A stretch of 64,000 nt of DNA from the NCBI RefSeq assembly GCF_008364795.1, contig NZ_VTTM01000011.1, positions 62,001 to 126,000 of the forward strand, in the 5' to 3' direction. Shown here piece after piece: positions 54,125 to 62,797 of this stretch. The notes under the pieces are model-generated. The model searched no databases, had not been told where the DNA came from, and saw only the letters and a list, made by a program, of their open reading frames with translations. The first letter of the stretch is position 1; each line of letters starts with the position of its first letter. The DNA comes from Azospirillum oryzae. GTDB lineage: Bacteria > Pseudomonadota > Alphaproteobacteria > Azospirillales > Azospirillaceae. The position numbers and the translations under genes are program-made.

Positions 54125-56082
54125 CCGGCAATGCCCGCGACATCGTGGACGGACTGCGCACCCTGATCCGTGACGGGACCCGCGATGGCGGTCGGGAAGC
54201 GGACTTGCGTGCGGCGGCCCCGGCCTTTGGAATGCGCCTGCGCCGGGTGCGCTTGCCGCCGGGCAGCCGGGGAACGACGCCCTGGTGGCAGCGCGACCAT
54301 GGGCCGCTTCTGGCCTTCCGGCAGTCCGATGGCGAACCGGTGCTGCTGCTCCCCGACCGGCGTGGCGGCTATCGTCTGGAGGAGGCCGACGGGCGGTCCC
54401 GCCCGCTGGATGCCACTCTCGCCGCGGCGCTTTCCCCCGATGCCTGTGCGCCTGTCCGCACCGGAGGTGTCGGGCCGCTGATGCCTGAGCGCTGGCTGAA
54501 GATCGCGCTGAGCGATGGCCGGGCCGACCGGATGCTGGCGCTGCTCGCGGCGTCCTGCGGTGGCGTGGCGGCGGTGCTGCCGGCGGTGGCGGTGCTGCTG
54601 CTGGGCGAGCGCGCCTTGGCGGGCGGCGCGACGGCGGTCGCCGCCCTGGCGGGGGTTATTCTGCTCGCGGCGACGGCGGCCGGACTGTGCGAACGGGTGC
54701 GGCGGGTCGCCTCGGCACGCTCCGGCGCGGCATCCGACCTCGGGCTGCAAGGCTTGCTGTGGGAGCGGCTTCTGGCCGTAGCGCCCGGCATGCTGCGGGC
54801 GGTTCCCGGTGCCGTTCAGGAAGACCGGCTGCGCGACGGCATCACCGCGATGCAGCAGGCGGTCGCACGCCGCCAAGCGATGGTCGAAACCTTGGTCCGG
54901 TTGGGGCCGGCGCTGGCGGTGATGGGATGGGCTGCACCTTGGCCGGCGCTGGCGGGCGGATGCGTGACCGTCGTCGGCGGGCTGCTGCGCGCGTGGCTGT
55001 TGCGCCGGTCTGCTCGGGCACGGAGGGCGGGGAGGGATGCTGCGGCCGCTTCCTGGCACAGGATCGAACTGCCCTCTGCCAGCCTGCCGCAGCTTCGCCT
55101 GCTGGGGGTCGACCTGTGGGCGACGGATCGGGCAGTGTCGGCCTTGCGCAGGCTGTCCACCCAGGTCGGCATCGCGGCGGCACGCAGGGCCGACGCCGAT
55201 GCGGTCGCGCAGACCCTGATGCTGGGAGTGCCGCTTCTGGTCGGCGGGCTGGCGATACGGGAGGGCGGCGGCCTGCCGGTCGCAGCCGCCGCAGCCTTGG
55301 CGGCGTTGCCGGCGGTGCGGGCCGTGCTGGGTTTGGCAGGTGCGTTCGGCCGTCTTCCAGGTGGTGAACTGATCACCCCCCTGCGCCCGCTGCTTGAGGC
55401 AGCGCCCGACAGCCCGGTTGGCGCGCCCGATCCGGGACCGGTCGAGCGCCTTGATCTCTGTGACATCACCTTCACCCATCCGGGGGCGCCGGCGCCCTGC
55501 CTGCGCGGCGTGTCGCTCGGCCTTGCGCGGGGGCAGGTGGTGGCGGTCGCCGGCCCGTCCGGCAGCGGGAAATCGACCCTGATCGCGCTGGGGCTCGGCC
55601 TGCTTCGGCCGGATTCGGGGATAGTGCGGATCAATGGCCGCGACCTTCGCAGCCTGGATGCCGCCGCCGTCCGTGGCCGCATCGGCGCCGTTCTGCAGGA
55701 CGAGCAGATCGGGGTGGCGACCATCAGGTCGGTCATCCTGGGCATGGCGCCGCTGCCGGTCGAGCGTGCATGGGAGGCGGCGCGGCTGGTCCGGCTCGAC
55801 GCCGACATCGCGGCCCTGCCGATGGGCATCCAGACACTGGTGGGCGAAGACTCCTTCCCGGCCGGATTGATGCAGCGGCTGCTGATCGCCCGCGCGCTGG
55901 CCCGCGATCCGGACCTCCTGGTTCTCGACGAGGCGACCGCCGCGCTGGACGAGGAAATCCAGGCCGCCCTGTTCGCCGACCTGCGCGCCCGCGGCATCGC
56001 CGTGCTGGTGGCGAGCCATCGCCCGTCCACCCTCGCGCTCGCCGACCATGTGCTGGACCTGTCCAACTCCGCACCAAGCTGA
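54121..56082 (+). CDS. Second NHLM-type ABC exporter (permease/ATPase, no peptidase)
   Basis: A 653-residue ABC exporter, NHLM type 2: an N-terminal cytoplasmic region of about 130 residues, membrane helices (about 140-400), and an ATPase domain. Walker A GPSGSGKS (478-485), Walker B VLDEATAALD (D603, E604) and the H-loop His (H633 in ASHRPST) are intact. The signature is PAGLMQ (580-585) instead of LSGGQ. This is the mirror image of the defects in the first exporter, so the two probably form one heterodimer with a single working ATP site. It starts with GTG overlapping the preceding stop (GTGA), so translation is coupled. No hairpin follows the stop. Confidence 0.88.
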   Translation: MTGNARDIVDGLRTLIRDGTRDGGREADLRAAAPAFGMRLRRVRLPPGSRGTTPWWQRDHGPLLAFRQSDGEPVLLLPDRRGGYRLEEADGRSRPLDATLAAALSPDACAPVRTGGVGPLMPERWLKIALSDGRADRMLALLAASCGGVAAVLPAVAVLLLGERALAGGATAVAALAGVILLAATAAGLCERVRRVASARSGAASDLGLQGLLWERLLAVAPGMLRAVPGAVQEDRLRDGITAMQQAVARRQAMVETLVRLGPALAVMGWAAPWPALAGGCVTVVGGLLRAWLLRRSARARRAGRDAAAASWHRIELPSASLPQLRLLGVDLWATDRAVSALRRLSTQVGIAAARRADADAVAQTLMLGVPLLVGGLAIREGGGLPVAAAAALAALPAVRAVLGLAGAFGRLPGGELITPLRPLLEAAPDSPVGAPDPGPVERLDLCDITFTHPGAPAPCLRGVSLGLARGQVVAVAGPSGSGKSTLIALGLGLLRPDSGIVRINGRDLRSLDAAAVRGRIGAVLQDEQIGVATIRSVILGMAPLPVERAWEAARLVRLDADIAALPMGIQTLVGEDSFPAGLMQRLLIARALARDPDLLVLDEATAALDEEIQAALFADLRARGIAVLVASHRPSTLALADHVLDLSNSAPS

Positions 56083-56101
56083 CCGTCCGGCTGCAGGCCG
56101 T

Positions 56102-57001
56102 TCACCGGTATTCCGGCCGCCGCGCCAGCCCGTCCTTCAAGTGCCGGATGGCCGCATGGACCTTCGCCGGCACATGCCGTTTCTGCGGATAGACCGCCCA
56201 CACCGCCGTGTTCGGCGGCCGGTGCCGGTCCAGCAGGGAAACCAGCCGTCCCTCCGCCACCGGCCCGCGCACATAATAGTCCGGCAACTGGCACAGCCCG
56301 AATCCGCGCAGTGCCGCGTCCAGCACCGAGAATCCGCTGTTGCAGCGCCAGCGTCCGCGCGGACGGAACAGCCAGTCCTGACCGTTGTCGTCGAACAGCC
56401 AATGGTCGGTGGTGCCGATCAGGCATTGATGGGTGGCGAGGCTCGCCAGACTCTCTGGCGCACCATGGCGCTCCAGATAGCTCGGGGCGGCGCACAGATG
56501 CATGACGCGCGGGGCTATGCGGGTCGCCACCAGACTCGATTCGCTGAGGCGTCCGAGGCGGATCGCCAGATCATAGCCTTCCTGCACCAGATCGAGCTGG
56601 CGGTTGGTCAGTTCCACCTCGATGCTCAATTGCGGGTGGCGCTCCATCAGGTCGTTGATCAGCGGCATGATGAACTGCTCGCCATAGGCGGTGGCGCTGG
56701 TCATGCGCAGCAGCCCCTTCACCTCGCTGTCGCTGCCGCCCTGCAATGCGCCGACCGCGAGAAATGCGTCGTCGCGCTGTTCCGCCAGCCGCTGGCAGCG
56801 GGCGAGGAAAGCCCGGCCGCTCTCGGTCAGGCTGACCTTGCGGGTGGTGCGGTAGAACAGGCGGGCCTGCAGCCGGTCCTCCAGCCGCGCCACGCTGCGG
56901 CTGACATGGGAGGAGGAAACGCGCAGCCGTTCCGCCGCGCGGGAAAAGCTGCCGCTCTCCGCCACCGCCACGAATTCGTCGATGCCGTCCCAGCCGCTCA
57001 T
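56102..57001 (-). CDS. LysR family transcriptional regulator
   Basis: A 299-residue LysR regulator: winged helix-turn-helix at the N-terminus (FVAVAESGSFSRAAERLRVSSSHVSRSVARLE) and a LysR substrate-binding domain (about 90-295). ATG 57001 gives the standard family N-terminus. It is divergent from the formaldehyde-detoxifying adhC gene across 135 bp and converges with the peptide exporter operon (19-bp gap). Its targets are probably adhC-fghA and itself; the inducer is not known. Confidence 0.9.
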   Translation of the reverse strand: MSGWDGIDEFVAVAESGSFSRAAERLRVSSSHVSRSVARLEDRLQARLFYRTTRKVSLTESGRAFLARCQRLAEQRDDAFLAVGALQGGSDSEVKGLLRMTSATAYGEQFIMPLINDLMERHPQLSIEVELTNRQLDLVQEGYDLAIRLGRLSESSLVATRIAPRVMHLCAAPSYLERHGAPESLASLATHQCLIGTTDHWLFDDNGQDWLFRPRGRWRCNSGFSVLDAALRGFGLCQLPDYYVRGPVAEGRLVSLLDRHRPPNTAVWAVYPQKRHVPAKVHAAIRHLKDGLARRPEYR

Positions 57002-57136
57002 CGAATTACACCCTGAACCCGCAGCATTATCCCCGTACCGCAAAAATCTATTCCCGAAATCGCCGTTCTGGCAATGACCCGAGGCGTTTACACTGTGGGA
57101 ATCAAAAAGCCATCCGCATTGGGGAAGGAAACCCAC

Positions 57137-58255
57137 ATGGTTCTGTCACGCGCCGCCGTCGCCTGGGAAGCCAACCGTCCGCTGGAGATCGAAGAAGTCG
57201 AGGTCGCGGCGCCCAAGGCCGGCGAGGTGATGGTCCGCATCGTCGCCACCGGCGTCTGCCACACCGACGCCTACACGCTGTCCGGCAAGGATTCCGAAGG
57301 CGTGTTCCCCTGCATCCTCGGCCATGAGGGCGGCGGCGTGGTGGTGGAGGTCGGCCCCGGCGTCACGTCCGTGGCGGTCGGCGACCACGTCATCCCGCTC
57401 TACACGCCGGAATGCGGAAAGTGCAAATTCTGCCTGTCCGGCAAGACCAACCTGTGCCAGGCGATCCGCGCCACCCAGGGCAAGGGCCTGATGCCGGACG
57501 GCACCAGCCGTTTCTCCCTGAAGGGCAAGCAGATCGCCCACTACATGGGCACCTCGACCTTCTCCGAATACACGGTGCTGCCGGAGATCGCGCTCGCCAA
57601 TATCAACAAGGCCGCCCCGCTGGAGAAGGTCTGCCTGCTGGGCTGCGGCGTCACCACCGGCATGGGTGCCGTGATGAACACGGCGAAGGTGGAGCCGGGT
57701 TCGACCGTCGCCGTCTTCGGCCTGGGCGGCATCGGCCTGTCGGCCATCATCGGCGCCACCATGGCGAAGGCCAGCCGCATCATCGGCGTCGACATCAATC
57801 CGTCGAAGTTCGAGATCGCCAAGCAGTTGGGCGCCACCGACGTCATCAACCCGATGGACTATGACCGCCCGATCCAGGAAGTGCTGGTCGAACTGACCGA
57901 CGGCGGCGTCGATTACAGCTTCGAGTGCATCGGCAACGTCAAGGTGATGCGCGCCGCGCTGGAATGCTGCCACAAGGGCTGGGGCGAGTCGGTCATCATC
58001 GGCGTCGCCGGCGCCGGCGAGGAGATCTCCACCCGTCCGTTCCAGCTGGTCACCGGCCGTGTCTGGCGCGGGTCGGCCTTCGGCGGCGTCAAGGGCCGGT
58101 CGGAGCTGCCGGAGTATGTGGAGCGCTACCTGCGCGGCGAGTTCGAACTGGACACCTTCATCACCCACACCATGGGTCTGGAGGATATCAACCACGCCTT
58201 CGACCTGATGCATGAGGGCAAGAGCATCCGCTCCGTCATCCTCTACAACCAGTAA
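57137..58255 (+). CDS. adhC: S-(hydroxymethyl)glutathione dehydrogenase/class III alcohol dehydrogenase
   Basis: A 372-residue zinc alcohol dehydrogenase, class III. Catalytic-zinc ligands lie in GVCHTDAYTLSG and GHEGGGVV; the structural zinc cysteines lie in CGKCKFCLSGKTNLC; the NAD fold has GLGGIGL. It oxidises S-hydroxymethylglutathione (from formaldehyde) to S-formylglutathione. ATG 57137 has GGAAGGAA about eight bases upstream. It precedes fghA, which hydrolyses its product. Confidence 0.96.
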   Translation: MVLSRAAVAWEANRPLEIEEVEVAAPKAGEVMVRIVATGVCHTDAYTLSGKDSEGVFPCILGHEGGGVVVEVGPGVTSVAVGDHVIPLYTPECGKCKFCLSGKTNLCQAIRATQGKGLMPDGTSRFSLKGKQIAHYMGTSTFSEYTVLPEIALANINKAAPLEKVCLLGCGVTTGMGAVMNTAKVEPGSTVAVFGLGGIGLSAIIGATMAKASRIIGVDINPSKFEIAKQLGATDVINPMDYDRPIQEVLVELTDGGVDYSFECIGNVKVMRAALECCHKGWGESVIIGVAGAGEEISTRPFQLVTGRVWRGSAFGGVKGRSELPEYVERYLRGEFELDTFITHTMGLEDINHAFDLMHEGKSIRSVILYNQ

Positions 58256-58264
58256 GGTGACGAG

Positions 58265-58308
58265 GGCTCCCTTCTCTGCACCGGGCCTCCGCACCGGGAG
58301 AGGGAGCC
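58265..58308 (+). other. Intergenic hairpin between adhC and fghA
   Basis: Arms GGCTCCCT and AGGGAGCC (8 bp, extended by CTC/GAG), with two GCACCGGG repeats in the loop region. No T-run; it may stabilise mRNA or reduce read-through into fghA. Confidence 0.45.
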
Positions 58309-58339
58309 TTCCCGCCATCGATTTTCAAAAGGCGTTTCC

Positions 58340-59191
58340 ATGACCGACCCCCTGACCACCCTGTCGGAAGCCCGCGTCTTCGGCGGCCGGCTGAAACGGG
58401 TGCGGCACCAGTCCGCGGCGGTGAATTGCGAGATGACCTTCGCGATCTTCCTGCCGCCGCAGGTTGAGACCGGCGCGACGGTTCCGGTCTTCTACTGGCT
58501 GTCGGGCCTGACCTGCACCGACGAGAACTTCACCCAGAAGGCCGGCGCCTTCCGCGTCGCGGCCGAACTCGGCCTCGCCATCGTCGCCCCCGACACCAGC
58601 CCGCGCGGGGAGGGGGTGCCCGGCGATCCCGACGGCGCGTGGGACTTCGGCCAGGGCGCCGGATTCTATGTCGATGCGACCGAGGAGCCATGGGCGCACA
58701 ACTACCGCATGCACGACTACGTGACGCGGGAACTGCCGGCGCTGATCGAGGCGAATTTCCCGGTCACCGACCGCCGGTCCATCGCCGGCCATTCGATGGG
58801 CGGGCATGGCGCGCTGGTTTGCGCGCTGAAGCATCCCGGCTTCTACAAGGCGGTATCGGCCTTCGCCCCCATCGTCAACCCGGCGGCGGTGCCCTGGGGC
58901 GAGAAGGCTTTCGGGCGCTATCTGGGGCCTGACCGCGACCGCTGGCTGGAGTGGGACGCCTGCGCGCTGATCAGGACCGCGCCGGAGCGGCTGCCGATCC
59001 TGATCGACCAGGGCGACCGCGACAGCTTCCTGGAAACGCAACTGAAACCGGAGGCACTGGTCACGGCGGCTCAGGAGGTCGGGCACCCGGTGACGCTGCG
59101 CATGCAGCCGGGTTACGACCACAGCTATTTCTTCATCAGCACGTTCATCGAGGACCATCTGCGCCACCATGCAGCGGCGCTGGTGGGGTAG
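58340..59191 (+). CDS. fghA: S-formylglutathione hydrolase
   Basis: A 283-residue esterase that hydrolyses S-formylglutathione to formate and glutathione. Signatures: oxyanion region WLSGLTCTDENF, nucleophile elbow GHSMGGHGAL, and C-terminal YDHSYFFISTF with the catalytic His. It lies 84 bases after adhC, with a hairpin between, in the same orientation. Together the two genes detoxify formaldehyde. Confidence 0.96.
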   Translation: MTDPLTTLSEARVFGGRLKRVRHQSAAVNCEMTFAIFLPPQVETGATVPVFYWLSGLTCTDENFTQKAGAFRVAAELGLAIVAPDTSPRGEGVPGDPDGAWDFGQGAGFYVDATEEPWAHNYRMHDYVTRELPALIEANFPVTDRRSIAGHSMGGHGALVCALKHPGFYKAVSAFAPIVNPAAVPWGEKAFGRYLGPDRDRWLEWDACALIRTAPERLPILIDQGDRDSFLETQLKPEALVTAAQEVGHPVTLRMQPGYDHSYFFISTFIEDHLRHHAAALVG

Positions 59192-59207
59192 GGTCTAACT
59201 CAGCCCC

Positions 59208-60353
59208 TCACGCCACCCGCCGCGTCAGATGGTTGTCCCAGCGGAAGGCCGGGGCCTTGCGCTCCGGTCCCGCTTCGACGCTGACCGACACCGGCTCGAT
59301 CACGCCCAACCCGCTGGTCGCCAGATAGCCCTCGCCGTTCGGAGCCAGACCACAACCGTCGGCCAGCGCGGTGGAGCCCAGCCATGCCCCGTCCGCCGCA
59401 TTCCACAGCCCGATGAGCCCGCCCATCGGCGAACTGGCGGCAACCGTCTTTCCGTCCGACGCGACGCTGCCGATATAGCCCTGCATGCGCGACAGCACAT
59501 CCTCCGGTGCGTCGAACAGGCTGACCGCGCCGCCGCCGGGACGGTGGGCGCCGGTCAGGGGCTGCAGCATGCCGATGGGGCGCTCGTCCTGCACACCGAA
59601 GGCGACCCCGCCGTCGTCCAGCAGGGCGATGTGGCGGATGCCGAGGTTGGCGTGTTCCTCCGGCAGGCGGACCTTGTCGAGCAGCTTGCCGGTCGCCGCC
59701 TCCACATAGGTCAGCGAGCTGTCCATGCTGTCGAGGTTCAGCTTGGCCCGGCCGGTGTCCGGGTGGGTGATGACGCCGCCGTTGGCGACGGCCAATGTCG
59801 TGCCGTCGCGCATCAGGATCAGCTCGTGCGGACCAAGCCCATGGGTCGGGATGACGCCGATCCGGCGGTAGCCGTCGGTGGCGTCATAGACGCCGATGGC
59901 GCCCTCCTCGCGCGGGACGTCGTCCTCGGCGACATAGAGGATGCGACCATCGGCGGAATAATCGCCATGGCCGGTGAAGCGGCGGTCGTCGGGTGCCCGC
60001 ACCACCGGGCCGGGGGTGCCGTCGGCCAGCGACAGGGTCTGGAACCAGCGGCCGGGACGGCGGGCGAAGACGACCGCCTCGGCCACGCCCGGCCGCGGCA
60101 TGATGGCGTGGGCGCGGCCCGGCGTGGCGGTGGTGAACAGCACCTTGCCGCTGCGGTCCAGCGCCGCGACGCCGAAGCTCGGCTCCGCCCCGGCGGTGGC
60201 ATAGGCGTTGAGGTAGAGCGTACCGGTGTCCGCCGCATGGGCCTTGCCGGTCAGCACCGCCAGCAGCCCACCGAAGATGCGCCCGCCCAGGGTGCGCCCG
60301 CCGAAGACCGGCCCTGCGACCATGCCCAGGATGTTCCTGCGGTCAATCGCCAT
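59208..60353 (-). CDS. DUF1513 periplasmic beta-propeller-like protein
   Basis: A 381-residue protein of the DUF1513 family. The N-terminus holds a twin-arginine-type signal (DRRNILGMVAG ... AHA), so Tat export is likely. The rest has repeated beta-strand motifs (HGDYSADGRILYVAEDD, HELILMRDGTTLAVANGG) like a seven-bladed propeller. Family members are encoded with imelysins and di-heme oxidoreductases in iron- or copper-related operons. Here it is the last gene of such an operon, two bases after the imelysin gene. The molecular function is not established. Confidence 0.85.
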   Translation of the reverse strand: MAIDRRNILGMVAGPVFGGRTLGGRIFGGLLAVLTGKAHAADTGTLYLNAYATAGAEPSFGVAALDRSGKVLFTTATPGRAHAIMPRPGVAEAVVFARRPGRWFQTLSLADGTPGPVVRAPDDRRFTGHGDYSADGRILYVAEDDVPREEGAIGVYDATDGYRRIGVIPTHGLGPHELILMRDGTTLAVANGGVITHPDTGRAKLNLDSMDSSLTYVEAATGKLLDKVRLPEEHANLGIRHIALLDDGGVAFGVQDERPIGMLQPLTGAHRPGGGAVSLFDAPEDVLSRMQGYIGSVASDGKTVAASSPMGGLIGLWNAADGAWLGSTALADGCGLAPNGEGYLATSGLGVIEPVSVSVEAGPERKAPAFRWDNHLTRRVA

Positions 60354-60355
60354 GG

Positions 60356-61471
60356 TCAGTCTCCGTCCAACTCGTTGAAGCCCAGCGTGATGTCCAGAAG
60401 CGGGGCGAGCGTGCCCAGCATCTCCACCCGCGCCGCCTTGATCAGCCGCAGCGCGCTTTCGGTCTTCTTGCGAGTGGCGGGGTCGGTCACCGCCTTGTCC
60501 AGCGGACCGGGGATCGCCTCCACGGCGCCGATGGCGGCGGCGAAACTCTCGTCGATCGCTTGCTTGGCGGTGGCGCCGTCGTCGTTGGCCGGCAGCAGCG
60601 AGACGAAGCCCGGCCCGCCATGCTCCCCCATCAACAGGGCGCGCAGCCCCTCCAGGTTCAGTGCGATGTTGCGGAGCGACCGGCCGCTGCGCAGCGCCTC
60701 AACCACCAACGGCTTGGCGTCCTCGATGCCGGCGCCGAGCGGCGCCATCAGCTTCTGGTCGATCACCACCTGCATGGCGGTGATGGCGGCGGAGTAGAGC
60801 GTGTTGACCGCTTCCGAGGCGGTCGGGCCGAGGACGGTCGGCTGGCCGGCGGCGAGCGGGGCCTCCAGTTCCTTCCAGCCATCGCGCGCTTCGGTGGCGA
60901 TGGCGGCGATGTTGCGGGCGGCGGCGACGGCCAGCTGCCCGCGGTACGTCTTGGTGTCGCTGCCGGTGAAATTATCCGCGGTGACGCCCTCGTCGAACAG
61001 CAGCCGTTCCAGCACGGTCAGCCCCTGCACCGCAGCGCTCTGGCGGGCTAGCGCGCCCGGCTGCAGCAGCTTCGGGTCATGGTCGCGCAGGATCTGGCCG
61101 ATCTGGCGCTGGACCACGCCCGGCCGTTCCGGCCAGAAGGACATGCGGTCGGCGCGCAGGTTCATGGTCAGCGGACCCGGCCGCAGATGCTGCACGGAGG
61201 CCCAGGCATCGGTGACCTTGGCGTGGGCCGCGCGCGCCTCCTCCAGGCCGGCGGCGGTTGGACCGGCGGCGAAGCGGTCGAGCGTGTCGACATAACCGGT
61301 GGCGGCGGCAACCAGCGCGTCGAAGCGCGGCAGGGCATGGGTGCGGACCATGCCGCCCAGGAAGGCGGCATCCTTGTCGGACTGGCGGGCGGCGAAGGCC
61401 GGCGTCCGCGGCAGCAGAGCCGCCACGGCGGCGGCGGCCGACATCAGTCCAAGCACTATGCGGCGTCGCAT
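60356..61471 (-). CDS. Imelysin family protein
   Basis: A 371-residue periplasmic protein, family M75/imelysin. Signal peptide (RRRIVLGLMSAAAAVAALLPRTPAFA). Helical bundle body. The GxHxxE motif of imelysins is changed: GLTVLE in SAAVQGLTVLERLLF, so the His is Thr; this fits the second imelysin type found in these operons. Peptidase activity is therefore unlikely; a role in metal or iron uptake is inferred. It sits between the di-heme oxidoreductase and DUF1513 genes. Confidence 0.87.
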   Translation of the reverse strand: MRRRIVLGLMSAAAAVAALLPRTPAFAARQSDKDAAFLGGMVRTHALPRFDALVAAATGYVDTLDRFAAGPTAAGLEEARAAHAKVTDAWASVQHLRPGPLTMNLRADRMSFWPERPGVVQRQIGQILRDHDPKLLQPGALARQSAAVQGLTVLERLLFDEGVTADNFTGSDTKTYRGQLAVAAARNIAAIATEARDGWKELEAPLAAGQPTVLGPTASEAVNTLYSAAITAMQVVIDQKLMAPLGAGIEDAKPLVVEALRSGRSLRNIALNLEGLRALLMGEHGGPGFVSLLPANDDGATAKQAIDESFAAAIGAVEAIPGPLDKAVTDPATRKKTESALRLIKAARVEMLGTLAPLLDITLGFNELDGD

Positions 61472-61522
61472 ACGATCAAATCCCTTCTGCCGTTGGCGCG
61501 GATCGAAGCCCCCACCCTTCCT

Positions 61523-62797
61523 TTACAAACCCAGCACGTAACGCACCAGCCGTTTCCGCTCGTCGCCCGGCAGCGACATGAAGCGGTCCTTCGCCCCTTC
61601 CGCCTCGCCGCCATGCCACAGGATCGCTTCGGTGACGCTGCGGGCGCGCCCGTCATGCAGGAGCGACAGCTGCCCGTCCTTGGCCGCCAGCCGGCTCAGG
61701 CCCCACAGCGGCGTGGTGCGCCAGTCCGACCCGCGCGCCTCGCCCATCGGCAGCTCGTCCCCCAATGCGGGACCGAGTTCGTGGAGAAGCATGTCGCTGT
61801 GCGGGAAGATCTCGCGGTTGGAAAGGGCCGGGTGATCCGGGTCCTCCGCCGTGCGCCAGGACGGACGGTGGCAGGCGGCACAGCCGGTGTCGGCGAACAG
61901 CTTGGTTCCCGCCTTGTCCTTCGGCGCCTCCAGGCTGCCGTCGGGCGGCAGGTCGCGCAGGTAGCCGTCGATCAGGCCGATGATCGTGCTGGGGATTTCC
62001 AGCCCCTCGAACTGCTTGGAATCGCCGTGCGGCGCCTCGCGGCAGGCGGTCTGCGCCGGGGTGCAGTCACCCCAGGGCTCGCGATAGGCCGGGGTCGACA
62101 TGCCGATGTCGAGACTGAAGGCCTCCGAATTCTGATGCTCCAGCGTCGGATGCATCGCTTTCCAGCCGAAACGGCCGACCTGACGTTTGCCGTCCACCGT
62201 CACATGGTTCACCCGCCCGGCGACGGGACCGCCGGACGCGTGCTGCCGCGCCGCCTCGGCCTCGATGTCCTCGGACGGGATGCGGTCGAGCAGGCCCATG
62301 CCGTGGACGCGCGGCGGCACGCGGGCGGACATCACCGTCGCCTCGGCCAGCGGGCCATAGCCGAGATCCTCGACGACCGGCGTCGGATGGCGCAGGCGGA
62401 CGGTCTCGCCGTCGGGAAAGCGGACCTCCTCCTCGCGGTAGGTGACGCGGGGGCGGCCTTCGATCACCTGTCCGAGAATGGCGTTGGACTGGATCTGCCG
62501 ACCATAGACCGGGTCGCTGCTCAGCTTGATCGCATAGCCGACGCCCTGGTCGCCCGCCACCGCCGGATCGGGCGGGCGTCCGCCGCCGGCCCGCGGATGG
62601 CAGGTGGCGCAGGAGCGGGCGTTGTAGAGCGGTCCCAGTCCGTCCGCCGCTTGGGTCGCTGTGGGCGCGGCCACCCACATGCGACGGAACAGCGCCTCGC
62701 CGATGCGGTTGTCGAGGCTATCGGCGGCCTGGGCGGCGGGGGTCGCCAAAAGCAGTGCAGCGGCAAAAGCGATGCGGAAATGTGCGAACTCAAGCAA
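61523..62797 (-). CDS. Di-heme oxidoreductase family c-type cytochrome
   Basis: A 424-residue periplasmic protein with two CxxCH heme sites: CATCH near residue 63 and CAACH near residue 289. An N-terminal Sec signal (FRIAFAAALLLATPAAQA) is present. The family is the thiol oxidoreductase-like di-heme cytochromes linked to imelysin operons. The only suitable start is TTG at 62797, which overlaps the multicopper oxidase stop by 8 bases; no good ribosome-binding site is visible, so translation may be coupled. Electron partner unknown. Confidence 0.87.
   Translation of the reverse strand: MLEFAHFRIAFAAALLLATPAAQAADSLDNRIGEALFRRMWVAAPTATQAADGLGPLYNARSCATCHPRAGGGRPPDPAVAGDQGVGYAIKLSSDPVYGRQIQSNAILGQVIEGRPRVTYREEEVRFPDGETVRLRHPTPVVEDLGYGPLAEATVMSARVPPRVHGMGLLDRIPSEDIEAEAARQHASGGPVAGRVNHVTVDGKRQVGRFGWKAMHPTLEHQNSEAFSLDIGMSTPAYREPWGDCTPAQTACREAPHGDSKQFEGLEIPSTIIGLIDGYLRDLPPDGSLEAPKDKAGTKLFADTGCAACHRPSWRTAEDPDHPALSNREIFPHSDMLLHELGPALGDELPMGEARGSDWRTTPLWGLSRLAAKDGQLSLLHDGRARSVTEAILWHGGEAEGAKDRFMSLPGDERKRLVRYVLGL

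Noticed and set aside
51152..56049. Long minus-strand frames across the NHLM exporter genes
   Set aside because: Antisense shadows; the exporter motifs are on the plus strand.
57146..58318. 390-codon minus-strand frame over adhC
   Set aside because: Antisense shadow of a well-recognised dehydrogenase gene.
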